Source of the DNA: Atrina japonica
Taxonomy: Eukaryota; Mollusca; Bivalvia; Pterioida; Pinnidae
Direction: 5' to 3'
DNA length: 64,000 nt
Assembly: GCA_030159075.1 (NCBI GenBank)
Contig: BROG01000229.1
Location: 771,001 to 835,000, forward strand
Under the pieces are notes generated by a model that saw only the letters and a program-made list of their open reading frames with translations, was not told the DNA's origin and ran no database searches. Shown here piece after piece: positions 23,616 to 36,045 of this stretch (position 1 is the stretch's first letter; the number at the start of each line of letters is the position of its first letter). Made by a program: the position numbers and the translations under genes.

Positions 23616-24064
23616 AAATAGATAATAAAATCGGTGTGATTGGAGATAAAATATAACATGCACTACATACATTGTATGTGAGGAATGTGAGCAGGGGATT
23701 AAATGACATAATGAAACTCATGTTTCGTGACAAACAAGTTACCAAAACATTTAATCAAATTTAATGATAAGGGTTAAACATGAATATAGAAATTGACTTT
23801 TAGATATTGTTTCAGCTCCAACGTTGAATATGTCATTATCTGTCATTGTCGTCCTTGGTCGACAAGTTTCGACATTTTCTATTGTAATGTTATATAATAT
23901 GATGTACTGAACTGCAGTATTTATGATGATGTCAAAAGGTTACTGAAGGTGAAACTTTGTCAGATTTTGATATGTACGGCAGCCCTATTTCTCCGGTTCA
24001 TTTTTCGGTCATATAGTGAGAGAACCTTTTAGAATTCTGCAGCTGACATTCGTATATAAGCACC
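23616..24064. other. Spacer, no recognisable feature
   Basis: AT-rich spacer between the minisatellite and the palindromic element; nothing seen. Confidence 0.4.
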
Positions 24065-24218
24065 AGAGACCTGTTTCACTAAAGGTTGTAAATCCTAAAT
24101 CCTAGTTTTTAGTGTTAACTACCTTGGCAACGCATAGCTGATTGGTCCGTTCAATGACAATCAGAACTAAGACTTGGGATTTAGCACTTACGACCTCTCA
24201 TGAAACGGGTCCCAGGGT
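24065..24218. mobile_element. Short palindromic (foldback/MITE-like) element
   Basis: Left arm 'cctgtttcactaaaggttgt' and the following 'aaatcctaaatcctagt' pair imperfectly with the right arm 'aagacttgggatttagcact' and 'tacgacctctcatgaaacgg'. The arms are about 40 bp around a loop of about 60 bp. A related single arm occurs near 28630-28665 ('gaaactgttttactaaag'). Confidence 0.6.
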
Positions 24219-24228
24219 TTTAGAACCT

Positions 24229-24229
<1 letters not shown>

Positions 24230-24297
<68 letters not shown>
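24230..24297. repeat. (GA)n microsatellite
   Basis: More than 30 uninterrupted GA dinucleotides. Confidence 0.98.
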
Positions 24298-24300
<3 letters not shown>

Positions 24301-24479
24301 CACACGCTACTATCGCCTGTACGTGTAGTTTGTGACACACCTGGTGCGTATATGAAATCGATGAGTTATTGATTCCTTGTGGGTTACACAAATTTGTCAC
24401 GCCCATCGGTCAACGATTGTTGACACGACGGCTATATCGACTTCCTATACGCTTTCGCCGTTAACTTAAAATCAGCCTA

Positions 24480-26135
24480 AAGTCCAATTATTATTTATAA
24501 TTTGCGTTCATTTCAAAGACTCGCCCAGACTATACTAGACTATTTGTTTAATATGGGAGGTTAGCCCAGACTTTTGACTTAAAATAAATGTAAAGTTTGA
24601 TTCCCAAACAACGCAATGATACAGAGTACCTAAGTATGGTGCCCCCTAAGTGATGTATGCTAATTTCAAAGGTCTACCTAAATTGTACTAGAATATTTCC
24701 CACCATGGGCTAAGTGTTATAGTGTTATGGACTATATGTAATAGATAAGCCCAGGATGTTGACATAAGTTTTACGTTTACGAATGGTGCTAACTGCAAAG
24801 GATCACCCAGGCTATACTGCACTATTTCTCACTATGGGATTAATATGAAATGTTAGCCAAACATGTTAGGTATAACCCAATCCCCATGAACCCTAGAAAA
24901 CTATAGGAAAGAGTCACGAAATGAGGTACTCCCCTTTTGTGATATTTGCTATTTATGTAAAATTAACAGAGTCACCCATGCTATACTAGAATATTCCCCA
25001 CTATGAGCTGACGATAAAAGGTTACCCAAACATGCAAAATTACGGTATAATTCAAACCCTAGACCCGTGACCAGGTAACCCCGTTTAAGATATTGCAATT
25101 TCATTTCTTCAAAGCAAAGGCCCACCGAGGCTATTCTACAAAATTTCCCACTATGGGCTAACTATGAAATGTTAGCCCAGTATGTAAACGTAAAAACTGT
25201 ATAGTTCAAATTCCCTGTACCCACATAACACTGTGTGAATGTATCGCGAAATAATGTACACCTCTTTGTGATATTTTAAAGGTCCGCGCAGGCTAAACTT
25301 GAATATAACCCACTGTGGGATAATTGTGAAATGTTAGCTCAGTATGAAGACGTAAAATAAAAACAGACATGTAGTCAAAATCCCTTCAACCCGCAGAATA
25401 TGACAAAAAGTCCTGAAGTGAGGTACACCCCCTTTTGTAAAAATTTTCGATTTATGATAAATTTCAAGGTCGGTCAAGGCTATAAAGAATATTATCTATG
25501 AATGGTTAGCCCAGTATGTTACAAATGTTTAATTACGATATAGTCCAAATCTCCTAGACCCATAGAACACTATGAGAAAGGGTACCGAAATTGGGCACTC
25601 TCTATTGTGATATTTGCAAATTACGCTAATTTTAAAGTCCGCCAAGGCTATACTAGAATATTTCATACTATGGGCTAAGGTATGAACGGTTAGCCCAGCA
25701 TGTAAACGTAAAATCAAGATATGATCCAAATCGCCTTGACCCGTAGAACGCTATGGAGAGATACAATCCAAATCCCCATCGCTAGACCACTATGAGAAAA
25801 AGTCTCAAAATGAGTTACACCCTGGTGATGTGTGCGATTTATGCTAATTTCAATGGTCCACACAGGCTGTACTATAATATTTCCCTCTAGAATACTATGA
25901 GAAGGGTCCCGCAATGGGGTACACCCCCTTGTGATATTTGCTAATTTCACAGGTCCGCCTAGGCTATACTAAAATATTTCCCACTCTGGGTTAACTATGA
26001 ACGGTTGGCCCAGTATGTAAATGTGAAATTAAAATATAGACCAAATCCCTTAGAGGCGTAGAACAGAATCCCGAAATAGGATATTTGCGATTTATGCTTC
26101 TTCCAAAGGTCCACCCATACATAGTCAAACTATAT
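24480..26135 (+). repeat. Degenerate ~175-bp tandem array, copy 2
   Basis: About nine diverged units. The phrase 'gcccagtatgtaaacg' or a variant recurs at about 25171, 25340, 25513, 25693 and 26008 (169-180 bp apart, one unit missing before the last). Other unit words are 'ccactatgggctaac', 'tagacccgtagaac' and 'gatatttgcgatttatgc'. The ORFs at 25529-25950 on minus are repeat translations. Confidence 0.85.
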
Positions 26136-26158
26136 TCACCTATAGGACACTTTATTCA

Positions 26159-26159
<1 letters not shown>

Positions 26160-26194
<35 letters not shown>

Positions 26195-26501
26195 GCGTTG
26201 GAGCCGGGGGGGCTAGGGGGCCTAGTCCCCCCACATTTTTTTTGAAAAGATAGACTTAGGTGTTGAAAATTGGGGCTTAACCAATGTTTTAAGTTGGTTT
26301 AGCCCCCCCCCCCCCTTCTAGCGTGTGTGTATTTTAAGTTGGTTTAGCCCCCCCCCCCATTTTCAATTTGCTTACGACGCCTATGTATACGTTATATATA
26401 AGAATTTTCAAAATTAAGTATTAATAATACTGTTATAATGGATTTTAAAATTCTTATTTTTGAAAATTCTTTTATAACATATATACATAGCTATTAAAAT
26501 C

Positions 26502-26552
<51 letters not shown>
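26160..26552. repeat. TA tract, C-runs, inverted AT segment and (GA)n tract
   Basis: (TA)n at 26163-26189, two poly-C runs near 26310 and 26350 each within a repeated 'ttaagttggtttagcccccc', an inverted pair ('aagaattttcaaaatt' near 26400 against 'tttttgaaaattctt' near 26457), and (GA)n at about 26504-26552. The TA-then-GA order mirrors 15050-15172. Confidence 0.85.
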
Positions 26553-26555
<3 letters not shown>

Positions 26556-26597
26556 CTTTGTTAAGTTGACAAAATAACAAGAGTTTTAATACTATTT

Positions 26598-27310
26598 AAA
26601 AAGCAATAGATGGATAGACAATATTCAGAAACGTAGACTTGTACTGCATCGTTATTTCATTGTTCAATATCAGTTTGCAGATGACATTTTACTTGCACTA
26701 GATGTAGGACACACTTAGTTGTATAAACATTTATCAGCTAACCGGAATGTCCTTATATGTACATGTAAAGTTAAACTTTTAAATCCCTTGTTGCGTCTGA
26801 GGTTCAAAGCAGGAGACGATGTCTACTTCCTTTTTGTTTAAAATCAGTTTTGGAATTATATTCACAAAATATATAAACTGAATAAGATTGGACGACAGCT
26901 TTATTTCAAAGTTTAGATTTACTTATAGACACTTCAGTGTATTGACTACTAGTAGGGTACGAGATGTGTCTGCCCTTATCACAACGCGTTCCCGTATAGG
27001 GCCTCCATCGTAGATCTGAATTTAGTTTAAAGTAGTGTGGCGTGATTAAATTCCCGGTAAGAAACAAAGTAAATGTTGATTCCATGACAACAGTGACGTA
27101 CATACATAAGTAATATAATATTCGCCTTAGCCAACTAGATTTAGTTATACAAAGGAGGACCGACTGTGGGTACCGCAAATCGTAAAGGAACGACTGTCCC
27201 GAACGAGAGATTCATAGTTCTTGATATATAAGTTTATAATTCTCTAAAGGATCAAAACAAACAAAAAATTGCTGTAAAGAAGCTCGTAAGTTACAGAGTG
27301 AAATAGAAAA
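26598..27310 (+). repeat. Gypsy-associated segment, third copy (A-B-D order)
   Basis: 26598-26925 matches segment A at 15227-15556 in the same orientation ('gatgtaggacacacttagtt', 'aggttcaaagcaggagacga'). 27026-27310 matches segments B and D ('gtgtggcgtgattaaattcc', 'aaggaacgactgtcc', 'gatcaaaacaaa'), inverted relative to 15640-16140. This is the simplest arrangement of the three copies and probably the ancestral order. No intact frame. Confidence 0.75.
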
Positions 27311-27319
27311 CTAATTTTG

Positions 27320-28940
27320 AGCTTGTGAAACCATTTTACAGAAACTTAGAACAAGGCTTATAGAAGGTAAGTTCGAATTTTCAGTCGATATCTTTTCAGT
27401 TAGAAGTTATTAAGCAATTTTCGGCTTTAAAATCTACAACAAATCGAACAAGTACCATTTTTATTATTACTACTTTTGGCATATCGGTTCTTTTATTTGA
27501 CATGCATATTTTATTAATTAGAGCTCAACTGATCGATGAAGTCTAATTGACAGAAGCGATCGACTTGAGCATTATAACGTTGGTATTATATGTGCATTAT
27601 TTATGTATAACTTTCACCGTGCAGTTAATATTTGATTAAATCATTTTCTATATTTCGTCGCGACATCAATTGGGGAAAAAATGTAGACCCTACAAGTCTT
27701 ATAAATTTTGCAGGCAAAATTAAACCAAGAAACGGCTCGTTTTACTTAGATTTGTAAAGTTAAAAACTACAGTAGACTAATAAGTCATAAATTACTAAAA
27801 TCAGCGTTTTACCACTTCTTGACCAAAGGTGTAACACATGCCGGGCAGTGTCACTTATCAACGGATCTGAACGTATCAATATCGTGAAAGAAAGAAAAAA
27901 ATGTCCAGATTGACTAAATATTCCTGATGTATACTCGTACTGCGTGTTGAATCTTGCCATGGTCTGGGAACATAGTGCGCGACATACTATTTGTTGTCGG
28001 CGACACGCCCCCTTAAGTCACATGATAAGTTTCAGTATGTTGTGTCGGTAATTTGCGCGGCTACGAAGTAAATTGTTGTTATAAATTGTTGGATATAAAT
28101 ACAAAAGTTAAAAATTTAAAGTATCATGAAATCTGATTAAAATGGAAAGTACTGATTCGTTTATTCATTAAAATACATTTTGTTTGTAATTACATGCTAA
28201 TTAAATTATGTGTGTTCGGCTGCTTTATTTACATGTGTAAAATTGTGTATTTATTTTTGTTTTCAGAAACTAAACCATTTTTTTTTTCTAAATGAGCTTG
28301 TGTACAAAACCAAATGACATTTGTTCAATGCTTAATGCGTTTTCAAACAATGATATGTGCATGGCCTACGTTGCTTTAATACATATTAACCGCGAAACGT
28401 CGCATGCTACATATGACGTCAATTTAAGATATGCGGCGTTCGTCTGCTACGTTAAAATGGCTGTTTGCATTGTTCCGGCATAGAATATGAAAGTGGGGAA
28501 TACAGATCAAATATTCGATAAGAAATTTGGTTTTAATACATCTGAATGAACATGTACCCAACAAGATACGTAACGGTGACCTGCGGTGTCTCGCAAACGA
28601 TATCTAGGCCCTATTTAACTGAAATTAGGAAACTGTTTTACTAAAGTTCGTAAATCTTAATGTAAATTTGTCGAAACTCGTAAGTTAGCGAAATTTGTTA
28701 ATTACAGTTATTTAATTAAGTGTGCAAATATCTCATAGAATTTGACTGTATTATGGTTTATTCCTTACATCATTTCAAAATTAATTTAACTAAATACTAA
28801 ATCCCCCCCACACACATAGATCTAGCCTCGGGGCCTACGGTATACGATACTGGAAAATGTGTAATTTTACGAGTTACGACAATTTTACACTTATGAACTT
28901 AAGAAAAACAAACATGTCTGACACAAACACACACACGCGC
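27320..28940. other. Spacer, no recognisable feature
   Basis: AT-rich. A plus ORF at 28292-28483 has no recognised domain. Near 28620-28700 there is a partial arm resembling the palindromic element at 24065. Confidence 0.35.
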
Positions 28941-28947
28941 ACATACA

Positions 28948-28949
<2 letters not shown>

Positions 28950-29037
<88 letters not shown>

Positions 29038-29042
29038 CGAGA
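28950..29042. repeat. (TA)n followed by (GA)n
   Basis: About 40 bp of TA, then about 40 bp of GA with one C interruption. It is immediately followed by a SINE. Confidence 0.97.
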
Positions 29043-29066
29043 TGTATGGCTGTGTGTCTCTGTTTT

Positions 29067-29339
29067 ATACAAGCCGGCCTGGATCAGTCGGTAGCGCGCT
29101 CGACTCTTGATCATAAGGTCGTGAGTTCGAGTCTAGTCGGCGGCAGGTTGGTTTGCTTCCTTCGGATGAGCCAGTAAAAACCGATGTCCCGTGTCACAGT
29201 AGATGTATGCACGTCAAAGTACCCTCACAGTGGCCGTAAGAGCCGATCATAGGCCGAACACTGAAGCCCTTCACCGGCATTTGGTGACTTCTTCATATGA
29301 ATGAAAGATTCTTGAGTTAAATACCAATTAACAAACAAA
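29067..29339 (+). mobile_element. tRNA-derived SINE, full length
   Basis: Head 'gccggcctggatcagtcggt' with B-box 'gttcgagtc', body with 'tcaccggcatttggtgact', tail 'aattaacaaacaaac'. A short possible target-site duplication 'ctgtttt' flanks it (29060-29066 and 29340-29346). Same family as 13374 and 53336. Confidence 0.9.
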
Positions 29340-29346
29340 CTGTTTT

Positions 29347-30124
29347 GTGCTACAGAGAGATATGAATATTCATAAGAAAACACAACACCACAAACTTACT
29401 AGATTAATTTGCAATGAATATAGTAAGATCAGTAATAAATTAAAAAAACATGGAGTCAATGTGAAATTTATTCCCTATTTTGTATATAAAATGCCATTCT
29501 CTGATATTTAGAAAAAAAAATTATTATTATAAAATAATTTTTTATTTATATCAAAGAGAAAATTCTAATATTAGAAAATATGTGAATTTTTAATGCTATT
29601 CAGTGAATGAATTCCTTTGGCTTGCAAGTTGTTGGGTAAATAATGCCTGTTTAATAATTAATAAAAAAAATTCTAATATATAATAGTATAATCAGTAGAT
29701 ATTTAAAGATTACATTTCATTTTTATGCTAAAAATTATTTTGAAATCAAAATGATGTTGAATTATCAAAATATAGGCTACCTATTTTTTTTATAATCAAC
29801 ATAGTGAATCAGTTTCACAGCAGCTTGGAAGTAAAAGTGAGATTTCCTGCCAAATTTAATATAAAAATACCAATTTCTTCATATCCAAAGATAATGATTT
29901 TTAAAAAGTTGAATTACATATATTTTTCCAAGACAAATACATGAAAAAAAAAATCAAGACAGCTTGACCTAAACAACAGGAGTATGAGTAGGTACATTTT
30001 AGTATCAGTTACAGATTCAGATTTCAAGAGAGAGTCGAAGAGATTTATATCTAAATTTTCAAATTTGCCGATTTTAGATGAAAATATCACCCACCTGGTC
30101 CAAAACGGTTTGATGCAAAAATAA

Positions 30125-30155
<31 letters not shown>

Positions 30156-30690
30156 AAAAAAAGTTTTATTATATTAATTGATATACATATATAACCTGTA
30201 AAGCTTATATCTCATTTAAACTGTTTCTTACTTCCCTGAATTTACAAATGAGAAAATTTTCAAATTCATATCAGAAATTTGTTTCTTGATGATAGTAGTA
30301 TTAGAGCATTGGGGACTCATGCAGTGGAATTGGGGTTTGAATATTGGTAAGTCTGAACTTATGTTCGGGTGCTTGATATAATAGAGAACTTCAGACACAA
30401 GACTCACTCAGTTGTACTGAGCCTATGTTTGGTGCTTGGTATAATAGAGGACTTTATAAATGAGTCTTCACTCACTTTAGTGTAAACATGGAAATTAAAC
30501 AAATAAAACAAACAAACAGATGTTTGATAAGATTCTAAATTTACATAAATTGTAAAAAAAATCATGTCTGTTCTCTTGATATCAGCATTAACCAGGATAT
30601 TTTAATGGTTGTTACAAATTCTTTTTACCCATGAAAAATCAATAGGTCTATGTGCCAAAAATTCAATATAATTATTCTAATTTTACAGGT
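29347..30690. other. Spacer with poly-A tract and a possible retroposon tail
   Basis: Poly-A run at 30122-30165. At 30350-30525 a doubled phrase ('gcttgatataatagaga' and 'gcttggtataatagagg') precedes a tail 'aataaaacaaacaaacaga', suggesting an old retroposon 3' end. No coding feature. Confidence 0.4.
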
Positions 30691-30793
30691 TAAAGTCGGA
30701 CTAACAGGACTACAAATTTCATTCTTAAGTTATCCACACAGTTCAGAGACAACAAAACAGTATTTTGATACTAAAAGATTAACAAGGAAAATC
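30690..30793 (+). other. Possible 5' exon of the TRIM-like gene
   Basis: A 104-bp segment bounded by an acceptor-like 'aattttacag' (to 30689) and a donor-like 'gtgagt' (30794). It could be a 5' UTR exon spliced to the acceptor 'tatttttcag' at 31626. It rests only on splice-site appearance. Confidence 0.25.
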
Positions 30794-31269
30794 GTGAGTC
30801 AGAATATTTTTATATGTTGTAGGAGTATATAAATATTACAGATACCAAAATAGTAATCTTCATGATATCCAGGATACAATGTACAAATCTGGTGAACCTT
30901 GGACAAACGAAATCATAGGACATATGTATCTATAGGTTTCGGTTTATCTTCAATTGACTATGAATTGAGAAAAACTTTTGAACAGTCAAATGTTTTAAGA
31001 CACCAAATGGTGAAAAATTTATCAATTTTCATTTAACTTTCTTTTTACTTTCCCAGTATCTATATATTAATGCCCTACTTTAACCTATGCTGATTTTATG
31101 AGAAAGTTTGCCAGTCTGTCTTTTCTCAAATATTTTCATGTTTACTCCAATACTACCCCATGTTACAGTGAATATTAAAACTTTTGTATAGACCTATATT
31201 TATCAGCAATAATGTTTTGATAACATATATAGGCTATTCTAATTACTAAGTGCTTATTCAGCTGTTAAC

Positions 31270-31345
31270 AGTTGTCTGACTGTAGAGAGTCACCTCACAA
31301 ATGGAAGGTTCCTGGTTTGAATCCTGTTATTGGGTCAAACCTTGT
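31270..31345 (+). other. Weak tRNA-like B-box segment
   Basis: 'ggttcctggtttgaatcctg' resembles a degenerate B-box following 'gagagtcacctcacaaatgg'. Probably the remnant of a tRNA-headed retroposon; no cloverleaf could be drawn. Confidence 0.2.
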
Positions 31346-31626
31346 TGTCATTTTTAAATTCAATAATCTGTGATTCATCTTCTCCAAATGCTTGACATAT
31401 GAAGTGAACATCAAGAATCTTTGGGATGAGGCTTAAATCTAATGTCCTGTTTTACATTATAGAAGTGGACCTACTGCATTGGTGTCGGTCCAGAACACTG
31501 GTCATCTGAGACATTTCATCTATAGCTGGTGGTCACTTCATATAAGTGAACATTTCTACTCTGCATGTAAAACAATGATAGGGGAAAATAATCTAGTTGT
31601 CCTGACAGATTTGTTTTTATTTTTCA

Positions 31627-33438
31627 GAGACACAGACAGAGAAGATACCACAACAAACACAAAAGAACAGACAGAAGAAAACAGATTGACTTAATTAGAG
31701 AAAAACTACAAAAATGGCCACATCTCGTCTCCATTATGCTCAAGATGAAGTTAAAATTATTTGTGATTTGTGCGATACAACCCATCAAGTCAATTCTTAT
31801 TGTAAAGAATGTTGCTCAAATATTTGTGACAACTGTAAAAAAATACATTTTCGGATTCAAAAAAATCATAACGTCGTCCCTGTTTTTGAGGGTCGTCTGG
31901 AAAACATTCGATTTAAAGTTAAATGCACTAAACATGAGCAGAGATTTATTTTCTATTGCAAAAAGTGTAAATTTAACATTTGTGATGAATGTCTCGCAAC
32001 AGAACACAATGGCCATGAGTTCAAAAAGGTCAGTGAACATGCTCACACTTTGAAACAAAATATTGAGAAAAAAATTAACACAAAAAAATTGTATAAGAGC
32101 GAAATTAAGACAGGTCTTACAACAGTAGAAGAACATGAAAAAAACTTTAAAAAACTAATAAAAAAACAGATAGAATCTGTTCGCAGAGAAGTACAAATCA
32201 AGCAAAACAAATTACAGGCAGACGGGGACAAAATCATAAAAAATCTAGAAAATGAAGAGGGAAATGGATGTAAAATAATTCGGGAACATTATCAGAAAAT
32301 TAAAAACATTGACACTGACCTAAATGACCTCATTGACTCTCTTAGTAATACACTGACCAACATCCCTGATGCCGCAGTTTTTAATTTTGTACAGGAATCT
32401 GAGTCTAAATTAGATATAATTACCAAAGACATGACTTTAGACCTTCCCAACCCCTCAACATTTGCCCCCTCCAGTCCCGGGGACCAGGGAAGTAATTTAA
32501 TAGGCGTTTTAAACAGCTCCAAACCCACTCTCTTAAACATTGTTTCAGTTAAATCCCAAATAAAACAGTCCACCCCTGTAGATCCTTCATCTAGTGCTTC
32601 CTCTGCTCTATTAGCAAATATAAACACACCTTTAGATCCACCCATGTCACTGAGACGTGATTTACATATCATCAGTAAGTTCACACCAGCACGTGGTGAC
32701 TCTATTTATGACCTCTGTTCTACAGCTGATGATTTGTTTTGGGTCGGGACATCCGGGTCTCTACTGTTTCTAGTAGATAAAACAGGCGACATTAAAAGCC
32801 GAGTTAAGATGCCGGGTCTGCCATATTACCTCGCTGTTACTTGTCGTAATGACGTCATTGTATCTACTTTAGATCATGTAATATACCACGTGACCAGACA
32901 AGGTGACATCAGTACATTTGTTGACGTGTCACCAGATAGAGTGTACGGTATAACAACAACACGTCAAGGAGATGTGTTCGCCTGTGTAGTCTCGGGTTCG
33001 GTGTGGAAAGTTAAGAAGTTCACTGCTGAAGGTGACTTTGTGTTGGAGGTGGACACAAACTTGTTTACAACTCGTCACCAGTGGTATGTCCACTCTGTGT
33101 CAGGTGACACGGTCTGTATACAGGACGGTAACCCCCGGTATGACGACGTGTGTAACCTGACGTTTGTAGACGGGGCGGGGAAACTTGTCTCTCGTGTAAC
33201 ACGGACAAAACAATTACGTGAACACACAGCGACGATGTTGTGGGACAGACACGGACATGTTGTGACTGCTACATGGTCAGGTGAGTACATTCACGTGTTT
33301 AGTGGGGACGGCACGTGTAGACAAAGTTATCACGTGAAGGGATCAAAGGGGATACTGGGTCTGTGTCTGGGGAGTGACGATGTCATGTTGATAGGGACAA
33401 AGACAGGTGAAGTCATTGTAGCTAAGTATTTACAGTAA
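31627..33438 (+). CDS. RING-less B-box/coiled-coil/propeller protein (TRIM-like); CDS 31714-33438
   Basis: The ATG at 31714 (context aaaATGg) opens a 574-codon frame ending TAA at 33436-33438. A splice acceptor (tatttttcag) at 31626 makes 31627-31713 5' UTR, so the whole protein lies in one exon. Residues 17-52 form B-box 1 (C17, C20, C30, C33, C38, C41, H45, H52). Residues 71-101 form a canonical B-box 2 (C71, H74, C82, C85, C90, C93, H98, H101). A lysine/glutamate-rich coiled coil spans about 105-255, a Ser/Pro-rich linker about 256-310, and an NHL-like beta-propeller about 320-574. No RING precedes B-box 1, so ubiquitin-ligase activity cannot be assumed. Such proteins are expanded in bivalves and often linked to innate responses; that role is inference. 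The reading frame is intact and its codon use is richer in GC toward the 3' end. Confidence 0.92.
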
Positions 33439-33446
33439 ACTACACA

Positions 33447-33530
33447 CACGTGTACACATACACACAACACATGTGTACACATACACACAACACACGTGTA
33501 CACATACACACAACACACGTGTACACACGT
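33447..33530. repeat. 23-bp minisatellite in the TRIM-like 3' UTR
   Basis: CACGTG (or CATGTG) recurs at 33447, 33470, 33493 and 33516, exactly 23 bp apart, within 'acacacgtgtacacatacac'. A further partial unit lies near 33665-33690. It starts nine bases after the stop codon, so it is probably transcribed. Confidence 0.9.
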
Positions 33531-33689
33531 ACAATATTTACACTCAGAGTTACAGACATTTTAACTTCATTTTTCTTTCTTCTACAACAAGGACGCCATC
33601 TTGGATTTTCTAGTTGTGTTTATAATTGTGTTGCAGTTTCTACAAAACATGTTTACACACAACGACACACGTGTACACATCCACACAAC

Positions 33690-35577
33690 ACATGTTCACT
33701 GACTCACACACAGTTTGTTTACACATATTTAGGACAACTTTGAACTTTAGAGCTAATTTTAACTTCATCTTGATTTCATTTTAAACAATTATTTTGCAAG
33801 CATTGGTGGCCATCTTTATTTGCATCATGTGATGAAAATTCACTTTAATTTTGACTTTTATGTATTATATTAATCACTTGAGTATATTATGTACAAATTA
33901 CAGCTATATTTTTATTTTTATCATTTTTGTTTTAATTAAGCTTTATATCTAGGAGTTGAATCATTTCTATAGTGTTTTACATGGGGAACCAACTTTATTT
34001 ACAGTGTTGTCTAGCACTGGGAGTCCAACTTTTTGTTTTACAAAATGTGAATATACTTAAAGTTGACATACATTTTATAAAAGGTGAACCATTAACTATT
34101 GAATAAACTGTCAAAATTATTCGAAATTTACTGTTATGTTTAATTTTTTGTTTTATTTTTTGCTTGGGGGTGTTTTTTTCTGGGTTAGTCATTGAAGACA
34201 GTTCTTTGTAAATAATTTAACTTTATTCAGATTATTTTTTTTAAACATTTTAACATACTATTGCAGAATTTGAAAAACATTTTGTAGTCAACATTATTTT
34301 TTTGTAGCCAACTAGGATAAACATAAACAATAGCACACACAGAGCCAGCCCAAAAGTTGGGCTACATGTTTATTGTTAAATGGTAGAATCCTAGAAACCA
34401 TGAATTTCTTCTGTTTTGTTATTTATTTATGTTAATATATTGTTTGTTGTGCACCGCTGGAATACTAATAATTAAAAGGTCTGATTTGTGCATTAATATT
34501 TTAGCTGAGATGCATGTTGAGTTTGCATCAGAATGCAAATAAATAACATTGAAAATAATGAAAAAGTTCTAATCAGCACATATCGGCCATATACAATAAA
34601 CAATATATATATTTATGACATTTTAACATGACTGTGCTGTACATGTATGTATTTTATAATCATTTCATGTCGTAATGTAATTGTGTTATATATTTCTATG
34701 TATATTACTAAATGTTGTATTTCATTATTGGATTTAATAAAGGTAAAAAAAAAAGAAATACAAAAGAAAAAAACAAAAAGCAAAAAAAAAAAAAAAAAGG
34801 AATCAAGAAAATGGGATTCCCAAAATGGTTCTGTGGTCTCTCTGTGCAGAATTGATTGCCATTGAGTCTGTGGATGGCCATTCTGGTAGTTCTATATATC
34901 AGCTGAAGGATTCAATTCACAAACTTTTTGCCTTGTTTATTATTTTAGTTTTGAAACATAAACTTTGTTTGTGTATATGTTACATTACCAGATGAGAGGG
35001 AGATGGTATGCTTGCTAATAGTCAGATTCATATATATTGTATATTAGATATATAGTTTTCTCAGTTTGATACATTTACTGTTGTAGGTCAGCTACAGCTA
35101 CTGGATGCTAAAAGAATCTGTGTATGCAGTCCTAGGTCCAGAGACTCCAGACCATACTGTAAATGTGGATAATGTCTAAAGCCTCACACAGAGAGATACA
35201 ATCTCCCTTTCCATTTCAGTTGATTGAACTGTAGGTATGGACTATGTCTGAAATCTCATCAGAAAAAGATAGGATCCTCCTCATCATGTAATATACATGT
35301 AATTACTTATGTAGAATTACAATATGAGCATGAGGGTACTATGTACTGCCATGCATAGAAATTTTGTAATAGTATACTTAATCTCAGTACTTATTTTTTT
35401 CACTGTTGTGTTTTGTGGGAAAAATCACTTGACAACTAACATTAATGTTTTAAGAGAGAGCATGAAGCTCTCCACTAAGAAATAAAATTTTTTTACCCTG
35501 GGGTAGTTGCATTGTTTTCCATGACAAATGCAAATATATATTTTGGTTGTCACAGGATTTCAGTGTCTTTACTACTT
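33690..35577. other. Presumed 3' UTR and downstream spacer
   Basis: AT-rich. Candidate polyadenylation hexamers are AATAAA near 34103, near 34597 and near 34737, the last followed by an A-rich stretch (34744-34800). No ORF with a recognisable domain. Confidence 0.4.
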
Positions 35578-36045
35578 TGTAGCTCACCTTAGTCAAAGGC
35601 TCAAGCGAGCTATTATGATCACTCCCTGTCTGTCATTCGTCCATCTGTCTGTAAACTTTTCATTTTTCCGACTTCTTCTCTAAAACCACTGAAGGGATTT
35701 TGACGAAACTTGACAGCAAACAAGTGTTCAAGGTCATTTACCAACTTTGAAGTGTTCAGCTAGACTGGCCCAGGGGTAGATCTAGGGTGGGGCAGAATAG
35801 ATCCCAGATCGATCCCTCTTTAAAAGGTATTCTTTTCCTGAACCGCTGCATGAATTGAGAAACATATTGTTTCTGAGTGATTTACATGAATGTATGATTT
35901 AAGTTTGTATTTTTCATAGAAATCGGAATATTAATTTTTGATGTGCTTTGGACCTCATTTCAGACTTCGTCATTTTCATTTAATTTTGCATGATTTCCTT
36001 GATTATCTCCCTTGTACTCACTTTGATGTATTCATTTAAAGATGC
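35578..36045. repeat. Dispersed bivalve repeat, 5' part
   Basis: Starts with 'agctcaccttagtcaaaggc' and 'atcactccctgtctgtcatt', then 'aaaaccactgaagggatttt' and 'gtggggcagaatag'. The latter part recurs at 38765-39050. The same repeat type ends at 39475-39518 with 'caggtgagtgattgaggc' and 'gggcctcttg', a style familiar from bivalve genomes. Confidence 0.6.
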
